Below, piece after piece: positions 17,301 through 27,000 of a stretch of DNA of 37,338 nt. Position 1 is the stretch's first letter. Every line of letters begins with the position of its first letter. The notes beneath the pieces were generated by a model. That model saw only the letters and a program-made list of their open reading frames with translations. It made no database searches and was not told the DNA's origin. A program made the translations under genes and the position numbers. Source of the DNA: Stramenopiles sp. TOSAG23-2 (lineage: Eukaryota > Sar); contig LT649327.1 in NCBI GenBank assembly GCA_900128395.1, forward strand, positions 1 to 37,338, written 5' to 3'.

Positions 17301-19408
17301 TTGAACGACGTCGTCAAGTGGAAATCAGAGCTGCTGAGCGTGCTGCGCTGAAAGCGGAGAAAGAAAGACAAATTTTACTCGCAAAGCAATTGAAGCAGCA
17401 AGAGTTGGAAAAACGTAAATTGACTAGCTTCGGGTTGACGATCAAACGATCAAATAGTCTAAGTGGTCAAACAGGATCAGCAAATACAAATGGTATGTCC
17501 AGTAAAAAATTAATGAAATCTATTTTAATACCACTGGTACAGGAATTAGTAGAAAAGGCATATGGGAACACACTGGTGCAAGACTTAGACAATTTACTTC
17601 AACTTAATTCAGATGGAACATCGAATTTTGATAACAATGCATTATTTCAAGAATTTAAAGATCGTTGTGTTGCTAGTAAAAAAATAAAGTCCCAAATACA
17701 AAAAGGTCAAACATCCAACCGCAAACAATTGTTGCAATTTAGTGAAAATCAACGTCCTGCATTTTGGGGAAATTATTATTTTACTACCAAAAATAATGAC
17801 GAGGAGGAACTTTTGAAAGAAAATGAGGAAAATACTATTGTTTCGTATAACCATGGCACCACTATTAGTAAACTTGCACCATTGACGCAAGATCCAAATG
17901 TAATTGCTTCCTACGAGTTGGATAGTGATGAAGAGTGGGAAGATGGCGCTCCAGCTGAAGAGTTAGGTTCAGATATTGAAGATGATGAAGAAGATGATAA
18001 AGACGGGAATAAAGAAGGAGAAAACGAAAATGATTTGGACTTTGCTGATGGTTGGTTATTAGGAGATGATGAAGTCATATACGAGGGAGAAAATCCAAAT
18101 AACCTAGGTGGTAAAAATATGATGTCTGGCGATTACGAATCAGATAGTGACTCTGATGCCTTCAGTGATGATGAGAACGCCTTAAAAGCGAGACGAGTAC
18201 CTAGTACTTACTTTTTGTGGTTAAACAATAACCGGGAAAAGATAAAAGCTGAAGCAATGAAAAAAGAAGATTTCCAACAATCAAAAGTAGCCGTCTTGGT
18301 ATCTAAATGTGCTGGTGAGTTGTGGAAAGCGTTGACGGACGAAGACAAAAAGCCTTACATATCGATGCGTGAAAAATTACTTGAAGAGTCCAAAGCAGAA
18401 TTTGAAGCGTTGAAATTAGCGAATAAAGACAAACCAAAAGAACGAAGGAAGAAGAAAAAGCATAAATTTGCTAATAATTCAGAGATAGGGCATGAATTAG
18501 TAGTTGGTGTACTATACGATTTAAATGAAGATGACAAAAGCGGGAATGTGCAAGCAGGAACATCTCAATTGTTACAATACAATGTGATGCCTTTAACGTC
18601 GTTGCCTATAAAAATTAACATGACGTCTGCGGATGAAAAGAATGATGATGCTAGCAGTGGTAAAAATGCATTAGGCTTCAAGAGATTGTCGATGAAAGAA
18701 TATAGAAAGAAACAAGCAATCCAAAGGGAGGCGAAACGTGTTAAAATGGAAGCAGAAAAAGCAGAAAAACGCAAAAAGCGAGAGATGGAAAAACAATTAA
18801 GGCAATTAAAATTGGAGAAAATCGAACAAGAAAAGTTGGAAAGAATGAAACAGCGTGAAAAGGAGAAGCAAGATCGATTGGCGAAACTGGAACAAGAGAA
18901 ACTAGAAAAAGCGAAAAAACGTGAAAAAGTAAAACAATTAAAACTTGAAAAGCTTGAGCAAGAAAAACAACTAAAAATAAACAGGGAAGCAGAGCGTGAA
19001 AGATTAAGATTGGAGAAAAAAAGAATTGCCGACCTGAAATTAAAAGAAAAACTTGAAAAACAAAAAGAAAAGGAGATCAAAGCAGTTCATTTAGAACCGT
19101 TCTATTCGTCAATCCATAATAAAGTTAAAAAGGCGGTAGCTTTGGATGCATTTTACGCTCGTTTCCCTATGGTTGGTAAGAAACAGACAGAAAAATTATT
19201 GAAACTTATATGTGTTCGTGAAAGTCGTGATTTTGATCGTATCAAATGGTATGTAAAAGATGAATTTAGAACATTAATCTTAAAGGATCCAGATGAATGC
19301 ATGAAAAAAATCAATGAAATGAGCAACAATAGTAACAAAGGTAAACGAAAATTGAGTGGCGATGTTAGTAACAACGAGAACACGCCAAACAAAAAGAAAA
19401 AGGAATGA
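14393..19408 (+). CDS. CHAF1A: CAF-1 large-subunit (p150-type) homologue with chromo-barrel, FYRN/FYRC and HMG-box domains
   Basis: 1671 residues, one exon, ATG at 14393, TGA stop. CAF-1 deposits H3-H4 on new DNA at PCNA. CAF-1 marks seen are LLQFSENQRPAFWG (~1113-1126), YELDSDEEWEDG followed by a long acidic stretch (~1172-1260), highly charged KER-like coils (~930-1010 and ~1440-1560) and a C-terminal winged-helix-like segment (FYARFPMVGKKQ, ~1586-1626). The N-terminus has three FF-K motifs: MDFFLKKK, AAFMANFFGAKKK (~98) and KKTLNMFFMAKK (~198). The latter two fit a non-canonical PCNA-binding box. Extra domains are a chromo-barrel/Tudor-knot (~396-447; GLLYKADVLKI, YTIHFHGFSKKWD, SRLL), FYRN-FYRC (~529-662; LFPVGYQSEFLY, VFQGNNANSAWK, FGFSNKQIVALLEGLP) and an HMG box (~1266-1344; PSTYFLWLNNNR, WKALTDEDKKPY). 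A second winged-helix-like region is at ~763-855. Expected to be nuclear. Confidence 0.85.
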   Translation: MDFFLKKKSTTVNKNVSPSITTSMFGGKGTGTSVTNGDKIVNTAKKAASTIVDTTTPKTTLKNNKQITTPVRNNANKNKKRKSRSSEKKKKPKNTKQAAFMANFFGAKKKKKKLVVETSDGKNDTLDKASASVVTKPATTKISSNNNVISTTSSSSLSLNNKKRPVSELRSSPSASSPENTNRATGSASKSSSSSKKKKTLNMFFMAKKQKKLTMDNSNNVAVTTTSDTKMDVDVNSPAKEARNIQLATSTKTLEEGKQCEEEESDEDSEDSSSDESGLEDDEIELVDIDPKQLELQAQQKLKEAEAMKAKARAKAEAEAARIREAAAKVLKEQEEREYQENLIIIKETMDRMLNITTLDVLRERCTNNGDDMNIKDVVYCYDMTGVRLDSVIAPCGLLYKADVLKIGMRKFGGKKSKKEREKAYTIHFHGFSKKWDTQVPQSRLLNVNAASDEVCEASEIIYDIERKKWDEEEAKLVEEEERLAAEAKAREPPKAEVLHQAAVQRLATTTLPIVLDACLNGGTATVLNLGELKPGHLYNSQKQLFPVGYQSEFLYTSYKDATATVTYLQTLKQGLSGSKRPIFEIKLLGEGATEDDVFQGNNANSAWKNINNRLRVQTKTQGISYKKVNGTEAFGFSNKQIVALLEGLPNVMDANGYVFQDRRIFEGIEEEKSSTKGNAKTTSKNSNRQKVPAKKPLPDLSPKEKKRIHNNLVEYSTKYKELLTKCATFQSDAKRWRKQRMLRKFGTQFKKGENEHFGKMNEFLVSDENLQIAIVKFIQGSRATLSQLIKNILKTLKQKRSKVDEQSLATFITTQAKRVHIAVKPSEDCSTKEEENENMEREPFWVWMVKKPEFIFKNVKNVYKPEKQQFRDLKPKMDSFSKYVTQYKKCIAILKDEYVTIQKCLNCEESIKSAGMTYETDTLKYKQRYDKACESNKAELEAMKEKELRRIEREKMWKEKRLAREQEKIERRRQVEIRAAERAALKAEKERQILLAKQLKQQELEKRKLTSFGLTIKRSNSLSGQTGSANTNGMSSKKLMKSILIPLVQELVEKAYGNTLVQDLDNLLQLNSDGTSNFDNNALFQEFKDRCVASKKIKSQIQKGQTSNRKQLLQFSENQRPAFWGNYYFTTKNNDEEELLKENEENTIVSYNHGTTISKLAPLTQDPNVIASYELDSDEEWEDGAPAEELGSDIEDDEEDDKDGNKEGENENDLDFADGWLLGDDEVIYEGENPNNLGGKNMMSGDYESDSDSDAFSDDENALKARRVPSTYFLWLNNNREKIKAEAMKKEDFQQSKVAVLVSKCAGELWKALTDEDKKPYISMREKLLEESKAEFEALKLANKDKPKERRKKKKHKFANNSEIGHELVVGVLYDLNEDDKSGNVQAGTSQLLQYNVMPLTSLPIKINMTSADEKNDDASSGKNALGFKRLSMKEYRKKQAIQREAKRVKMEAEKAEKRKKREMEKQLRQLKLEKIEQEKLERMKQREKEKQDRLAKLEQEKLEKAKKREKVKQLKLEKLEQEKQLKINREAERERLRLEKKRIADLKLKEKLEKQKEKEIKAVHLEPFYSSIHNKVKKAVALDAFYARFPMVGKKQTEKLLKLICVRESRDFDRIKWYVKDEFRTLILKDPDECMKKINEMSNNSNKGKRKLSGDVSNNENTPNKKKKE

Positions 19409-19793
19409 GATTTTATTATATTAATAGATAGTAAAACACCGAACAATGTAAATTGAACTTAAGTGCTTATAAGCATATTATATATATTCTAATTTATACA
19501 CGTATAATAATAATATAAATTATAAATAATATTTTATATTTTTTGTATTTATTTTTTCCATAGTAACTTATAGCGTTGTTAGAGTACCGAAGTACCTGGT
19601 AGCCCGTATTTATAAATAATAAATTAGAATGTTTGGTTTTTTATTCGATGAACTTCTTTACACACCTCTCCATTGAAAATATAGATAGATATACTGAAAG
19701 TACGACTCGTACTAAAAAACAGAAACTGAAGAATTCAAACTTGCTTTAAAACATTAATAATAACATACTTTATAAAATATTATTAGAAAAAAA
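19409..19793. other. Tandem spacer, CAF-1-like to rhodanese
   Basis: AT-rich, no gene. It must hold the end of the CAF-1-like transcript and the rhodanese promoter. A short hairpin AGTACGA-C-TCGTACT lies at 19699-19713. Confidence 0.4.
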
Positions 19794-20284
19794 ATGGCTA
19801 CATTTGGTGAATTAATTACCGCAGCTACAGAAGCAGTTGGTGACAATAAAATCGATGGGAAAAAAGCGAAAGAATTAATTGATGGAGGTGATTGTATCGT
19901 CTTAAATGTACAAGACGGTGATAGTAAAATACCTGGGGCATATAATGCTACGCTTGGAACCTTGCCATTCAAAGCCTGTTCTGGCGCCGGTGGTTTTCAG
20001 GATAAAATGTTGACTGATAATAAAACCAGCAAAAAATTTATTGTCACTTGTGCACTTGGTGGACAAGCTTTGTTGGGAGCAAAATTGTAAGTTTTAAAAA
20101 ATCTAATTCATTGTAGCACTGTTCTCTAACAAACCTTATACTATTTTTTTTTATATATATATATAATGATGATATATATATTAATATGTTACACAGATTA
20201 ATTGACTATGGGTATCCAAACGTATATGTAGTATCTGGCGGAGATAAAGGTTGGGAAGATGCAGGCTGTCCATTAGTGAAATAA
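19794..20284 (+). CDS. Single-domain rhodanese (sulfurtransferase-like), two exons
   Basis: Exons 19794-20086 and 20197-20284 give a 126-residue protein. Splicing at GTAAGT/ACAG joins GAKL to LIDYGYPNVYVVSGG and restores the C-terminal half of the domain. Rhodanese signatures are the substrate-side strand IVLNVQDGDSKIPGAYN, the active-site strand KFIVTCALGGQA with the catalytic cysteine, and the closing motif GGDKGWEDAGCPL. The usual CxxGxR loop has Gln where Arg is common. Such proteins carry a persulfide on the cysteine and move sulfur between small acceptors or proteins. There is no clear targeting peptide, so it is probably cytosolic. It converges with the dehydrogenase gene. Confidence 0.85.
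20087..20196 (+). other. Intron in rhodanese gene (110 nt)
   Basis: Starts GTAAGTT and ends TTACACAG. Removal restores the rhodanese frame (phase 2). Confidence 0.9.
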
Positions 20285-20632
20285 ATTATGGAAAGCATGG
20301 TGTTTATACGAATATATTTATATATATATTAAAACAATTTACTAAAATAATATATTTTATATTAATAGATGCATATTTATTAAATCACTTTTGATTTGAG
20401 ACTTTAATTTACGGGAGTAAAAGAAATTTATATTATATTTTTATATAACATACGAGAAGTATGTGCGAGTAAAGAGAAAAATTATATATAAATATATATG
20501 CATAAATTATTGCATAAACTTAACATATTATACTTCGAGTACTCGTACATGTGTATACACATCATGGTAATCGCGATATAAAATACAGGGATATATCTCT
20601 CTAATCTCTCTGTCTCTCTCTCTCTTTTCATT
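20285..20632. other. Convergent 3' spacer, rhodanese / dehydrogenase
   Basis: No gene. Contains a TA run, a CT-rich tract (about 20595-20628) and short palindromes: ACATAC-GAGAA-GTATGT (20448-20464), CGAGTACTCG (20536-20545) and GTGTATACAC (20551-20560). Confidence 0.45.
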
Positions 20633-21841
20633 TTACATATTTGCCCCATCTTGCAATAGAATAACACTTCGAAGTGCTTCCCCACTGTGAAGTTTGTGGA
20701 ATGCTTCATTAATGTCTTTTAAAGGAAAGGTAAAAGTAATAAATTCATCAACCTTTAGTTTTCCATCAAGATATTTTTGGACATAACCACCGAGTTGGGT
20801 GCGTCCACGTGTTCCACCGAATGCCGTTCCATGCCATTCTTTCCCAATTACCATTTGGAAGGAACGTGTCGCGATCTCTTTTCCCTCCGGTGCAACACCA
20901 ATAATACAGCTTTTACCCCAACCCTTATGGCAATATTCAAGCGCTTGACGCATGGTTGTTGTATTGCCAATAGCTTCAAATGTATAATCTGGGCCAGCGC
21001 CTGGATAACCACCACAAAGTTTATTTAAATACGCACCAAGATCTCCACCTTCAACTGTTTTTGGATTAACGAAATCAGTAGCCCCAAAATCTTTTGCCAT
21101 TGGAAATTTTGCTTCATTGATATCAATAGCAACAATTTTCCTGCATCCAGCTTCTTTCAATCCCATGATAACTGCAAGTCCAACACCTCCAAGACCCCAA
21201 ACTGCCCCGATAGTATCTGGTTCCACTTTGATCGTGTTCATTACTGCACCATATCCTGTGGTAATACCACAACCTAATAAGCCAATTTTATCCAATGGTG
21301 CTTCTTTTGGCACTACAGCAACAGAAATTTCTGGGCATACAGTATACTGTGAGAACGTAGAGCATCCCATGAAGTGATGAACCACTTTGCCATCCATTGT
21401 ACTAAAACGAGATGTACCATCAGGCATGACACCTTTCCCTTGTGGTCCACGAATTACACCACACAAATTAGTTTTGGCGAAATTTTTTTTCGTGCAATAA
21501 CAGCAAAAGCCATAGTTTGGTTCATTTTCATATTCGTTTCTGCATTCTGGAATATATAAAGGTATAACGTGGTCACCGACTTTCACACTTGTTACTCCTT
21601 CACCAATTGATTCAACGATACCACCACCTTCATGTCCAAGAATAACAGGGAATTGTTGAGAAGCATATAGCGGTTCTGAATAATCAGTATGGCATACACC
21701 ACTACCAATAATTTTAATACGCACTTCCAATCTTTTTGGCGGTGCAACTTGTACATCAACAATTTGCAACTCACCTTTTCTTTCAAATTGTACAGCAGCT
21801 TTGCATGTAATGACTTTTCCTTCCGTAGCAATAGCAGACAT
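20633..21841 (-). CDS. ADH5: Class III alcohol dehydrogenase (S-(hydroxymethyl)glutathione dehydrogenase / GSNO reductase)
   Basis: 402 residues, ATG at 21841, TAA at 20633. Reads above this ATG pass through a CA microsatellite that would encode MCVCVC-like residues, so the downstream ATG is chosen. Zinc-dependent medium-chain dehydrogenase marks are the catalytic ligands in GSGVCHTDYS and GHEGGGIVE, the third in MGCSTFSQYTV, and the NAD-binding GLGGVGLAV with acidic VAIDINEAKF. Class III marks are KGVMPDGTSRF, LLGCGITTGYGA, ALEYCHKGWG and GTAFGG. It oxidises the glutathione-formaldehyde adduct and reduces S-nitrosoglutathione, normally in the cytosol. The structural-zinc loop is odd: one Cys (IPEC), then 13 residues, then CCYC and a later LC, unlike the usual evenly spaced four cysteines. 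Confidence 0.93.
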   Translation of the reverse strand: MSAIATEGKVITCKAAVQFERKGELQIVDVQVAPPKRLEVRIKIIGSGVCHTDYSEPLYASQQFPVILGHEGGGIVESIGEGVTSVKVGDHVIPLYIPECRNEYENEPNYGFCCYCTKKNFAKTNLCGVIRGPQGKGVMPDGTSRFSTMDGKVVHHFMGCSTFSQYTVCPEISVAVVPKEAPLDKIGLLGCGITTGYGAVMNTIKVEPDTIGAVWGLGGVGLAVIMGLKEAGCRKIVAIDINEAKFPMAKDFGATDFVNPKTVEGGDLGAYLNKLCGGYPGAGPDYTFEAIGNTTTMRQALEYCHKGWGKSCIIGVAPEGKEIATRSFQMVIGKEWHGTAFGGTRGRTQLGGYVQKYLDGKLKVDEFITFTFPLKDINEAFHKLHSGEALRSVILLQDGANM

Positions 21842-21843
21842 AA

Positions 21844-21875
<32 letters not shown>

Positions 21876-22546
21876 TTATGTAATTATATAAATAAATAAA
21901 TGAATTAAATAGTATTTTACTATATAGAATTACACACACACACACTTATGTAATTATATAAATAAATGAATTAAATAGTATTTCACTATATAGAATTATC
22001 TTTGTATATTAATATTTAAATCTATTATATATTTACATCTTGTCGCGTCGGTCTCTTGTTCAGAATGCCTCGTAGTATATATTTGATATTCATTTTTTTT
22101 ACACAATTGTGCAATTCATGATGTGCTCATCATTATTATCACACAGGATAATACAAAAGATTACCACAGGATTACCAGATTACCACCATCACACCACACG
22201 GTACAAAAGATATTAATATTATACCATAGATTTTCCAGTACCCTGACAAGGAAAACTAGCTACTTGTACAGTATACAGAAGCAGAGAGGATAATAGCGAG
22301 AAGAGTGTTGGTTCAAAGAATTAAATAACAAGGAAATAGCATTACCAGAATTCATAAATTGCAGTATTTTCAGGACGTACTTTTTTATATAGGTGTGCTA
22401 TAGTCTATTAAATACTACATTATAACATTATAATATGCGTGATATACATATACTGTATATATATATATATAGACTGTATCTGTAGAATACATATTCTATA
22501 AACCATTTGAAAGGGAAAAAGAAAATAATAAAAAACAAAACAAAAT
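21842..22546. other. Divergent promoter region, dehydrogenase / ankyrin genes
   Basis: No gene. It contains CA microsatellites just upstream of the dehydrogenase ATG (about 21854-21874 and 21932-21945) and a 70-bp-period tandem duplication. The remainder is AT-rich with a TA run near 22456-22470. Both promoters should lie here. Confidence 0.5.
21875..21998. repeat. 70-bp-period tandem duplication with CA repeats in the dehydrogenase 5' region
   Basis: CTTATGTAATTATATAAATAAAT and the following ~40 bases occur at 21875 and 21945, each preceded by a CA run. The second copy lacks one AAAT unit and has a T-to-C change. Confidence 0.9.
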
Positions 22547-23698
22547 ATGGAAGATAAAGGAAAAGAAAGCAATGAATTCATGTATGCTGCAAACGAACCT
22601 AATGCATTTACTAATAATGACAGAGTTAAAAACCATACGTCTGAAAGGAGAAATGGCAATGTTATTAGTAACATTTATTGTGATTCTATTTATGATAAAG
22701 AATCTAAATTTATTAGGAACCTTAAGAAAATGCAACAAGGGAAAAAAAAATCTGGAGGAAAACAAAAAACTTTTACAATACAAAGTATAAAACAACTCGA
22801 AAAACAAATGAAAGAGCCGGAGAGATCAGGCGGATTTTATACGCTTCCAGGAGGTATAGCAGGAGTTTATATTTTAAAAAATATGATCAAGCACTTAGAT
22901 TTAAAATCAACTTTGAATCTAAAAGAAACTAGTTTGATAAAACATTTGTCGTTAAAATATGACAACAATGTTATCCACAATAGTATTGATGAATTGGTTA
23001 AAGTGGGTAAAGAAAGGGTTTCAAACAAATTGCATGAAAAATATAGAAAAGAATTTCCAACTGCAACAGCAAATTGCTGTAGTTGGCAAGGTATACCGGC
23101 GCCATTTTTACTAGCCTGTGAAAAAGGTCGTATCAATGATGTTATGAAATTTATCCATTTGCATAATTGCAATGCATATAAATGGAAGGAAAATTACCAA
23201 GTACCAGATCGGATTTGTGTCAATGGAAGTCTGTCTCAAATGTATTATCCGAAACAAATGAATGTTAATACTGCGGGCAGACTTAATGACATGGTAAATA
23301 AAGAAGGCACAACAAGCACCGGTTTTCCTGCTACTCCGTTATGTATAGCTGCTATAAATGAACATCTTCCAGTTTGCAAATTATTGTTGAAACATGGTGC
23401 TGATATTGGACATACAACTACGTTTGGACTGAATTGTTTACATCTCGCGGCAACTCATAACAACAAAAGTACAGAGACAATCAAGTTTTTGTTAAGCAAC
23501 ATGTCGTTAAAGGAGATCAATGGTTTATGTGGATTAAGCCGTGATACAACCCCACTCGATATGGCCTATCGTGACCCTGAACAAAATCCAATTGGTTTTG
23601 ATATTATAAAACTAATTCGTAAATACGGTGGTAAAGCAGACCATCATAATGAAAAAGGTCTAATGGTGGGTTATGGGAATGGCGATTTGTATGACTGA
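22547..23698 (+). CDS. Ankyrin-repeat protein
   Basis: 383 residues, ATG at 22547, TGA stop, no intron needed. The N-terminal ~170 residues are lysine-rich and mostly polar with no recognised domain. The C-terminal part has ankyrin repeats: a first weak one around PFLLACEKGRINDVMKFI (~185), then TPLCIAAINEHLPVCKLLL with HGADIG (~262-287), then NCLHLAATHNN with IKFLL (~297-315), and a last partial one with TPLDMAYRD and IKLIRKYGG. Ankyrin repeats bind other proteins; no catalytic domain is attached, so the partner and pathway are unknown. No signal peptide or membrane helix. It converges with the giant calpain gene. Confidence 0.8.
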   Translation: MEDKGKESNEFMYAANEPNAFTNNDRVKNHTSERRNGNVISNIYCDSIYDKESKFIRNLKKMQQGKKKSGGKQKTFTIQSIKQLEKQMKEPERSGGFYTLPGGIAGVYILKNMIKHLDLKSTLNLKETSLIKHLSLKYDNNVIHNSIDELVKVGKERVSNKLHEKYRKEFPTATANCCSWQGIPAPFLLACEKGRINDVMKFIHLHNCNAYKWKENYQVPDRICVNGSLSQMYYPKQMNVNTAGRLNDMVNKEGTTSTGFPATPLCIAAINEHLPVCKLLLKHGADIGHTTTFGLNCLHLAATHNNKSTETIKFLLSNMSLKEINGLCGLSRDTTPLDMAYRDPEQNPIGFDIIKLIRKYGGKADHHNEKGLMVGYGNGDLYD

Positions 23699-24066
23699 TT
23701 TAAGATTAGGGAGGGAGTAAAACATTTTTTGTTTTGGTGTGTGGGCAAAATTGTTTTGGTGTGTGGGCAAAATTGTTTTGTCTAATTAATGTGTGTGTTT
23801 CAGGAAGCAAACACCACATACTTCAATGGTGAGATGTTATTTATATATATATACGAGTATATATATTAAAAATATAATATCATATGCATATAATATTGTA
23901 TTCTTTCTGGAGAGTATGATAGGAATTATCATTGAGTAAATTAAAAAATAAGTTATTGTGCACATTAATTATAAAAATACACGATAATTATATCATATTA
24001 AAAATACGAAGAGTCTACCTTCGTATATTTTTTTATATTTATTATTAAAACATCATATAAAACTCT
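23699..24066. other. Convergent 3' spacer, ankyrin / calpain genes
   Basis: No gene. It contains two exact 22-bp repeats starting GTTTTGGTGTGTGGGCAAAATT (23731-23752 and 23753-23774), a TA-rich block and the hairpin ATACGAAG-(7 nt)-CTTCGTAT (24004-24026). Confidence 0.6.
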
Positions 24067-27000
24067 TTAACCACGCTTATTACGCACAGCATTCAATCCA
24101 CCACCTGCTACAGCACCTAAACGTGGATCTGTCCAGCTGGTAGTTTTCGTGTTATGATTTTTGTAATAATAACGACCGCTACTAGCCTTGACTTTAGTAA
24201 TCCATGGTGGCAATGGTCCTAATCCACTATCATCATCCGTTTTAGTTTGCAATCCTAATTTTGGACTGGAAGAACGGCTACTATCACCCCAAGCTATCAA
24301 AGAATCACGAATGCCTTTCATTACTTCGGATACACTCACAGTCTTATCTTTATCATAATCGAAATGAAGCATAACTAATTTAATATGATCTTCATTCAAG
24401 CTTACATTGAAATCTCTTAAACTATCGCGGAACTCTTTTACATCTAACTGTCCATCATCGCCTGCATTAATTTTCAAAAACTTTTCCAATTGTTGCAAAG
24501 ATCGTTCTTTGTTATTTGGATTTCGGACAATTATTTGCTTGCCGATAGTACCCAAAGCTTGTTTCAGCGTATTTTGGTAAATTTGCCACTCTTCCTCTGA
24601 ACTCATCTTTTCTCTAATACTACTTTCTGCTAATTTACGTTTATTTGCAGCTTGTTTCTCCAACGTACGTTTATTAATAGATCGTCGTGGAGATACATTC
24701 ACAGCTGGAGATTGAAGATTTTCTCTTCCAACTCTTGGTCTTGTTGGTGTATTTATGCTGCCACGAATTTCATTTGCTTTAAGACTTTGAGATGGAGATT
24801 GTACTACTTGTACATTGCCTGTATAGGTAAAAAACATTTATGGTCAGTGTTGTGTTCGTAAAATGTTATATATATTAGTTGTGATAATGATTATATATAA
24901 ATATGATCTATTTTTTTGTTTTTTGTACTTACTTCTATCAGCTAGCTTTCTATTTTCCTCATCCTTTTGTTTTAATTGCTCCATTAATTCTTGAACTTTC
25001 TTTTCCTTTGCATCGTTTTCCTCTTTCAATTTCTTTGCATCCTCTTCAGCTTGTTTGGCTTTTGCAGCAATTTGTTCTTTTTCCTTGACAGCTGCTGCAT
25101 GTTCATCCTCTTTCCTTTTTAATCTTTCGGCAATTTCTTTTTCCCTATCACTTGCATTAGCTGATGGTGTAATTGCCATTGCTTGATTTTTCTTAGCCTT
25201 CTCTTTCTCTAATTCCTTCTGTATCTGTTCCATCTTCTGCTTATAATCATTTGCCTCTTTCTCAGCTTTCTCTCTTGCTTTCTGAGCCTGATCTTTCTCC
25301 TTCTGCGCTGCCACTATTTTCGCTTTACTTTCAGCTTTTAGCTTTGTCGAATCAACATTGGACGAAAGATTGGATTTACTCTGATATTGTTTAGAAGGGG
25401 CTGATGGTTTAGCTAATTGCAATTTCAATTTATCTATTTCCTCCTGCATCTTACTCTTTTCCTCGCTGCTGAATATATCCGCAAAAGCCCTGTTGCCTTT
25501 AACCGCCGCGAGTATTTTATTTGTTTTTTTCTTGGAGGTAGTCTTTGCAATGCCTTTTTTCTTTTTATCAGCGACTCCAAAATCCATATGTTTCTTACTA
25601 GTACTGAACGTGTACATGATGCGGATTTCACCAGTTTTTTCAGGCGCTGCAACTTGTTCATACGAATCATTGCGGTATATTGGAAACCACTTGTTGCCCA
25701 CATCATGTCCTAAACTACTTATTAATGAAACAGGGATTTCACAATCACCAATATACTGATCCCCACCTGCACCTTTCATATTGCTCAATGGTGTTGTAAA
25801 TGCAGTCAGCATCAAACGTGGGGTAATCTCCTTCCCTAAATGCAGCACACTGCATTTCAATCTTTCCCATAAATTACTATCAAATTCATCAACAAACTTA
25901 AATACATCTTTCTCGGATTCTTTTTCATTCCGTGCATTTTCCTCTTCGCCTAATGCTTTAGCCTCGCTCTCTAGAACTATTTTCCCTTTATAAGTTGTAT
26001 ACTTTTCTATTTCACCAATATTTTCGGATTTACCATGTACAAAACTTTGCCATCGCTTTTCATCGTCAAATTGCCAGTTAGCAGCTACTCCACCTTTCTT
26101 GGATTTCTCTTCTTCCACTTTACTTCCAGTTAGGAATGGCGGCTTGGCTTCTTGGACAGAATCACTTGCCGATTCGAAATTCCAATTTTTTTGCCAACCT
26201 TTAGGACCAACAATTTCATATTCGTTGGCTGATCGAGAATCATAGGCAGTACCAAAGAGCATGCCACTTTTTGGGTCTCTCCGGACAGAAACAACTACGT
26301 AACGGGGATCTTTCATGATGACACGAGAATTGCCACTTCGTACAACCTTTTCCCGATTACGCAAGATGTATGGTACCATATAAAATGAAATTTCTATAGG
26401 CTTTTCTGTATCATATTGTAATTCCATAACTTCAATGTTTTTGTTCTCCTTTTTCTTCGGCTTCTCTTTCTTATCTTCGTCTTCACCTGTTTCCGCATCT
26501 GTTGAAACTTTCTTTGATTTATCGTTTGTAGACTTATTACTATTTACCTCTTCAGTAGCTTCCGGCTCCTCTTTCTTATCTTCGTCATACTTGCATATTT
26601 GTAACCGTAAGTATTTCTCTTTCTCATTTTTAGCATTTTTGTTTTCATACAAATTATTTTGTAACCAAAATTCCAATGCATGTTCCCCATGGCCACTTGT
26701 TGTACAAATATTTTCGTAAATAATATTTTTTATCCTATCCGGTAGACTTTTAGTATAGCAGCTACGCCCTTTGTATGTAAACTCGCAATTATTGCACCAG
26801 TCTTCAAAATAGTTATCGACATTTGACTTTGGCACGAAAGAGATAGCCTGCACAATTAACAAAAAGAGCGTCTTTTGTGAGATTTCATTTGCATGTAACT
26901 TACGCTTCGATGATTTCTGTTTTTCTCTCCAAATGGTTTTAGGTCGCCCAAATCCTAAATGCATGACATCTGTATGTTTAATAGGCAATGCATTCGTTGT

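Noticed and set aside
21842-21871. Ten-residue extension (MCVCVC type) of the dehydrogenase
   Set aside because: It starts at GTG within the CA microsatellite; the ATG at 21841 gives a normal class III N-terminus.
24067-24837. A separate EF-hand/WW-domain gene starting at an ATG near 24837
   Set aside because: The ATG lies inside sequence that fits an intron; GTAAGT/ACAG splicing joins this segment in frame to the calpain coiled coil, so it is treated as the last calpain exon.
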